Source: XN24 sp047921395
Lineage (GTDB): Bacteria > Pseudomonadota > Gammaproteobacteria > Steroidobacterales > XN24
NCBI GenBank assembly: GCA_047921395.1
Contig: JBLRWH010000057.1
Coordinates: 1-16,573, forward strand
Reading direction: 5' to 3'
DNA: 16,573 nucleotides
The notes below the pieces were generated by a model, which searched no databases, was not told the DNA's origin, and saw only the letters and a program-made list of their open reading frames with translations. The translations under genes and the position numbers were made by a program. Each line of letters opens with the position of its first letter. The first letter of the stretch is position 1. Of the stretch, positions 14,586-16,573 are shown piece by piece.

Positions 14586-16573
14586 ATGATGAAGCCGATG
14601 AACAACCTGGCGTTGCACCAAGAGCACGCCCCGGGCGAGGAAGAGCCCGGGACGCACGGCGCGTTGAGTGCGCTCATCGCCTCGAGCGGCGTGGACGTCT
14701 TCGTCCTGTCCGCGGATCCCGCGCTCGTGGATGTCGTGCGGGGGCTCGTCGGTGAGCATCCGTCGGTCAGTTTCGGCGGGGCATGGCAGACGCTCGCCCA
14801 GGCGGTCGACGCAGGGCGCTGCGACATCGTGCTGCTCGACATGGATCACGTCGGTGCAGCGCTGGACAAGCGGCTCGCGGAGCTGGAGCGCAGTGTCGCC
14901 CGCCCCGTGGTGGTCGCCTCCTCCGGATACAAGGACGCGCCCGAGCTGATGCGCGCGCTCACGGAGCGCAGGATCCACCGCCTGCTGCTCAAGCCGGCTT
15001 CCCCCGGCAACACGCGGTTGCTGCTCGAGGCCGCCATCAACCGGAGCCTGCAGCGGCTCGCACAAGCGAGCGCAGCTATCACGGCCCGTGACGAGGACGA
15101 CGCCCCGCGGCCCGCGGCCGGAAGCCCGGGCCGCCGGCGCGGCAAGTTGCTCGCGGTCGCGATGGCGCTGGTGTTCATCGCCGTGCTGGTTGCCGGGCTG
15201 TGGCAGACACGCCCAGAGAAGCCGGCGCCTGTCGTTGAGTCACGGCGTGCGACCGCGCCATCCCCGCGGGTTGAGCCCGTCGCCGCGCCGGCGCCGGCGC
15301 CCGATCCGCTGGCGGAACCACTGGCGCGCGCCGACCGTGCGCTGGAGGCTGGCTGGCTCGTCGATCCACCCGGGGACAATGCACTGGACGGCTATGCGGC
15401 GATCCTGGCGGAGCAGCCCGACCATGCACGCGCCAGCGAAGGGCTGTCGGCGACGCTGGACCTGCTTTTCACGTGGGCCGAGAGCGCGCTGCTCGGCGGC
15501 GCGTTCGAACTGGCGGAGACGACCCTGGACCATGTGCGCCGCGTGCGCCCGGAAAGCTCGCGGCTCGCGTTCCTGGATGCGCAGCTCGGCCGCGCGCGGG
15601 CCGAGGCGGCCGCGGCTGAGGTCCAGGCGGCCAGTGAACCGCCCAGGCCCGCGCCGGCCGCGCAGCCGCGCGAGCTCGACCGGTTTCTTGCAATCGCCGA
15701 GCGGCGCATGCGGAGCGGCCAGCTGGTACGCCCGGCCGGCGACAACGCGCTGGCGTATTTCAGGCAAGCGGCGGCGATCAGCGCTGCCGATCGCGCCGTG
15801 GTGGCGATGCGGGCCCGGCTCGGCGCCGCGCTCGTCGCCTCGACGCGGGAGCGGCTGGACGCAGGCGACACCGGGCAGGCCGAGGCGCTGCTCGTCGAGG
15901 CGCGGCATCTCGGCGCCGACGCGGCGCTGCTGGCCGAACTGGAAGCCCGGCTGGGCGAGGTGCGCGAGGCGCGTCGCCAGGAGCGTGAGGCCGGCCTGCT
16001 CGCGCGCGCCCTGGAGCGCGTGCGCGACGGACAGCTGGTGGCGCCCGAGGAGGACAGCGCCGCGCACTATCTCGCCGTACTGCGCAGCGAAAATCCGGCG
16101 CACCCCGGCCTCGCCGCGCCCTTGCAGGCGCTGACCGCGACCCTGGTGGAGAATTTCGAGGCTGCGGTGGCCGCCGGGGACCTTGATGAGAGCGAGCGTT
16201 GGCTGGGCGGGCTCGAGCGGCTCGGCGCCGATGCCGCCTTCGTCGGGGCCCTGGCCGGGGAGCTGGCGGCGGCGCGCAGGCAGGACGAATTCCTGCGCAC
16301 CGCAGCACCGGCCGAAGCGCTGGTCCTGCTTAGCTCACGCGCGCCGGTCTATCCGATGAATGCCCTGGGCCAGGGCATCGAGGGCTGGGTGGAGCTCGAG
16401 TTCATCGTCGATCGCGAAGGACGCCCGCGCGACATCGTGGTGACCGACGCGGTCCCGTCCGGGACCTTCGACAGGGCCGCCGCGAATGCCGTCGAGCGCT
16501 ATCGCTACGAGCCGTTCGTCGTCGACGGCGTGCGCTACGAACGCCGCGTGCGGCTGCGGACACGATTCGCGCT
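14586..16573 (+). CDS. Receiver-like / TM / triple-repeat / TonB C-terminal domain protein (3' end outside window)
   Basis: The frame is open to the end of the window (at least 662 residues). Residues 36-150 look like a response-regulator receiver: VFVLSADP (Asp44), DIVLLDMD with presumed phosphoacceptor Asp85, VVVASSG (Ser112/113) and LLLKP (Lys136), at spacings close to CheY. One membrane segment follows at about 187-206 after an Arg-rich stretch, so the receiver should be cytoplasmic. A Pro/Ala linker leads to three 89-residue repeats (246-334, 368-456, 472-560). The protein then enters a TonB C-terminal domain from about 587 (APVYP, GWVELEFIVDREG, YRYEPFVVDGV). TonB proteins transmit proton-motive force from ExbB/ExbD to outer-membrane receptors. 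ATG 14586 is chosen for its position; ATG 14589, 14598 and an Arg-rich extension from ATG 14553 are also in frame, none with a good ribosome site. No ExbB/ExbD gene is in the window. Confidence 0.85.
   Translation, partial: MMKPMNNLALHQEHAPGEEEPGTHGALSALIASSGVDVFVLSADPALVDVVRGLVGEHPSVSFGGAWQTLAQAVDAGRCDIVLLDMDHVGAALDKRLAELERSVARPVVVASSGYKDAPELMRALTERRIHRLLLKPASPGNTRLLLEAAINRSLQRLAQASAAITARDEDDAPRPAAGSPGRRRGKLLAVAMALVFIAVLVAGLWQTRPEKPAPVVESRRATAPSPRVEPVAAPAPAPDPLAEPLARADRALEAGWLVDPPGDNALDGYAAILAEQPDHARASEGLSATLDLLFTWAESALLGGAFELAETTLDHVRRVRPESSRLAFLDAQLGRARAEAAAAEVQAASEPPRPAPAAQPRELDRFLAIAERRMRSGQLVRPAGDNALAYFRQAAAISAADRAVVAMRARLGAALVASTRERLDAGDTGQAEALLVEARHLGADAALLAELEARLGEVREARRQEREAGLLARALERVRDGQLVAPEEDSAAHYLAVLRSENPAHPGLAAPLQALTATLVENFEAAVAAGDLDESERWLGGLERLGADAAFVGALAGELAAARRQDEFLRTAAPAEALVLLSSRAPVYPMNALGQGIEGWVELEFIVDREGRPRDIVVTDAVPSGTFDRAAANAVERYRYEPFVVDGVRYERRVRLRTRFA
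15321..16265 (+). repeat. Three gapless 89-residue protein repeats
   Basis: Copies lie at 15321-15587, 15687-15953 and 15999-16265. Each encodes exactly 89 residues and they line up without gaps. Shared positions are Gly11, Leu13-Val14 and Pro16, then Asp19 and Ala21 of DNA or DSA, Gly60, and in copies 2 and 3 a LGADAA block at 75-80. The predicted form is helical, of TPR-like type, and lies on the periplasmic side of the membrane segment. The DNA copies have diverged, so the duplication is old. Confidence 0.8.

Noticed and set aside
15088..16134. Plus-strand open frame inside the TonB-like gene
   Set aside because: It is Arg/Ser/Pro-rich noise in a shifted frame. The frame through 14586 to the window end carries the receiver, membrane, repeat and TonB signals without a break.

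Overview
The window is very GC-rich, densely packed bacterial DNA with strong G/C bias at third codon positions. A TonB-family protein, an acyl-ACP-reductase-like enzyme next to a WS/DGAT wax synthase, a CHAD protein, CcdAB and a Cu+ ATPase together suggest a Gram-negative proteobacterium, probably a gammaproteobacterium. That placement is an inference. I saw no rRNA, tRNA, insertion sequence or CRISPR array.

Region 1 (1-4031, + strand) reads as a wax-ester (storage lipid) operon. It holds the 3' end of an iron-dependent alcohol dehydrogenase, a 714-residue protein whose C-terminal half matches the acyl-ACP reductase (AAR) fold known from cyanobacteria, and a WS/DGAT acyltransferase that starts inside the reductase stop codon (ATGA). 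The implied route is acyl-ACP or acyl-CoA to fatty aldehyde (reductase), to fatty alcohol (dehydrogenase), to wax ester (WS/DGAT). All three proteins end in short Lys/Pro/Ala-rich basic tails.

Region 2 (4028-6345, - strand) is a two-gene operon that converges on the wax operon: a CHAD-domain protein with a degenerate CYTH-like N-terminus, coupled through ATGA to an orphan ParA-type ATPase. CHAD proteins are known to associate with polyphosphate granules and ParA proteins position cellular cargo, so regions 1 and 2 together may be a storage-granule neighbourhood (inference).

Region 3 (6491-9511) has a POT/PTR peptide:proton symporter (+) converging on a minus-strand pair: a small conserved protein of unknown function followed by an Old Yellow Enzyme family flavin oxidoreductase.

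Region 4 (9610-10238) is a chromosomal ccdAB toxin-antitoxin pair preceded by three short direct repeats that may be its operator. The toxin lacks the Trp that is needed for gyrase poisoning in F-plasmid CcdB.

Region 5 (10344-16573, + strand) starts with a Cu+-exporting P1B-ATPase that carries YHS and CPMHP-type metal-binding domains instead of an HMA domain. One base after its stop comes a 628-residue membrane protein of unknown function. Last is a long reading frame that runs off the window, combining a receiver-like domain, one membrane segment, three gapless 89-residue repeats and a TonB C-terminal domain. This last protein and the wax operon are the most unusual items.
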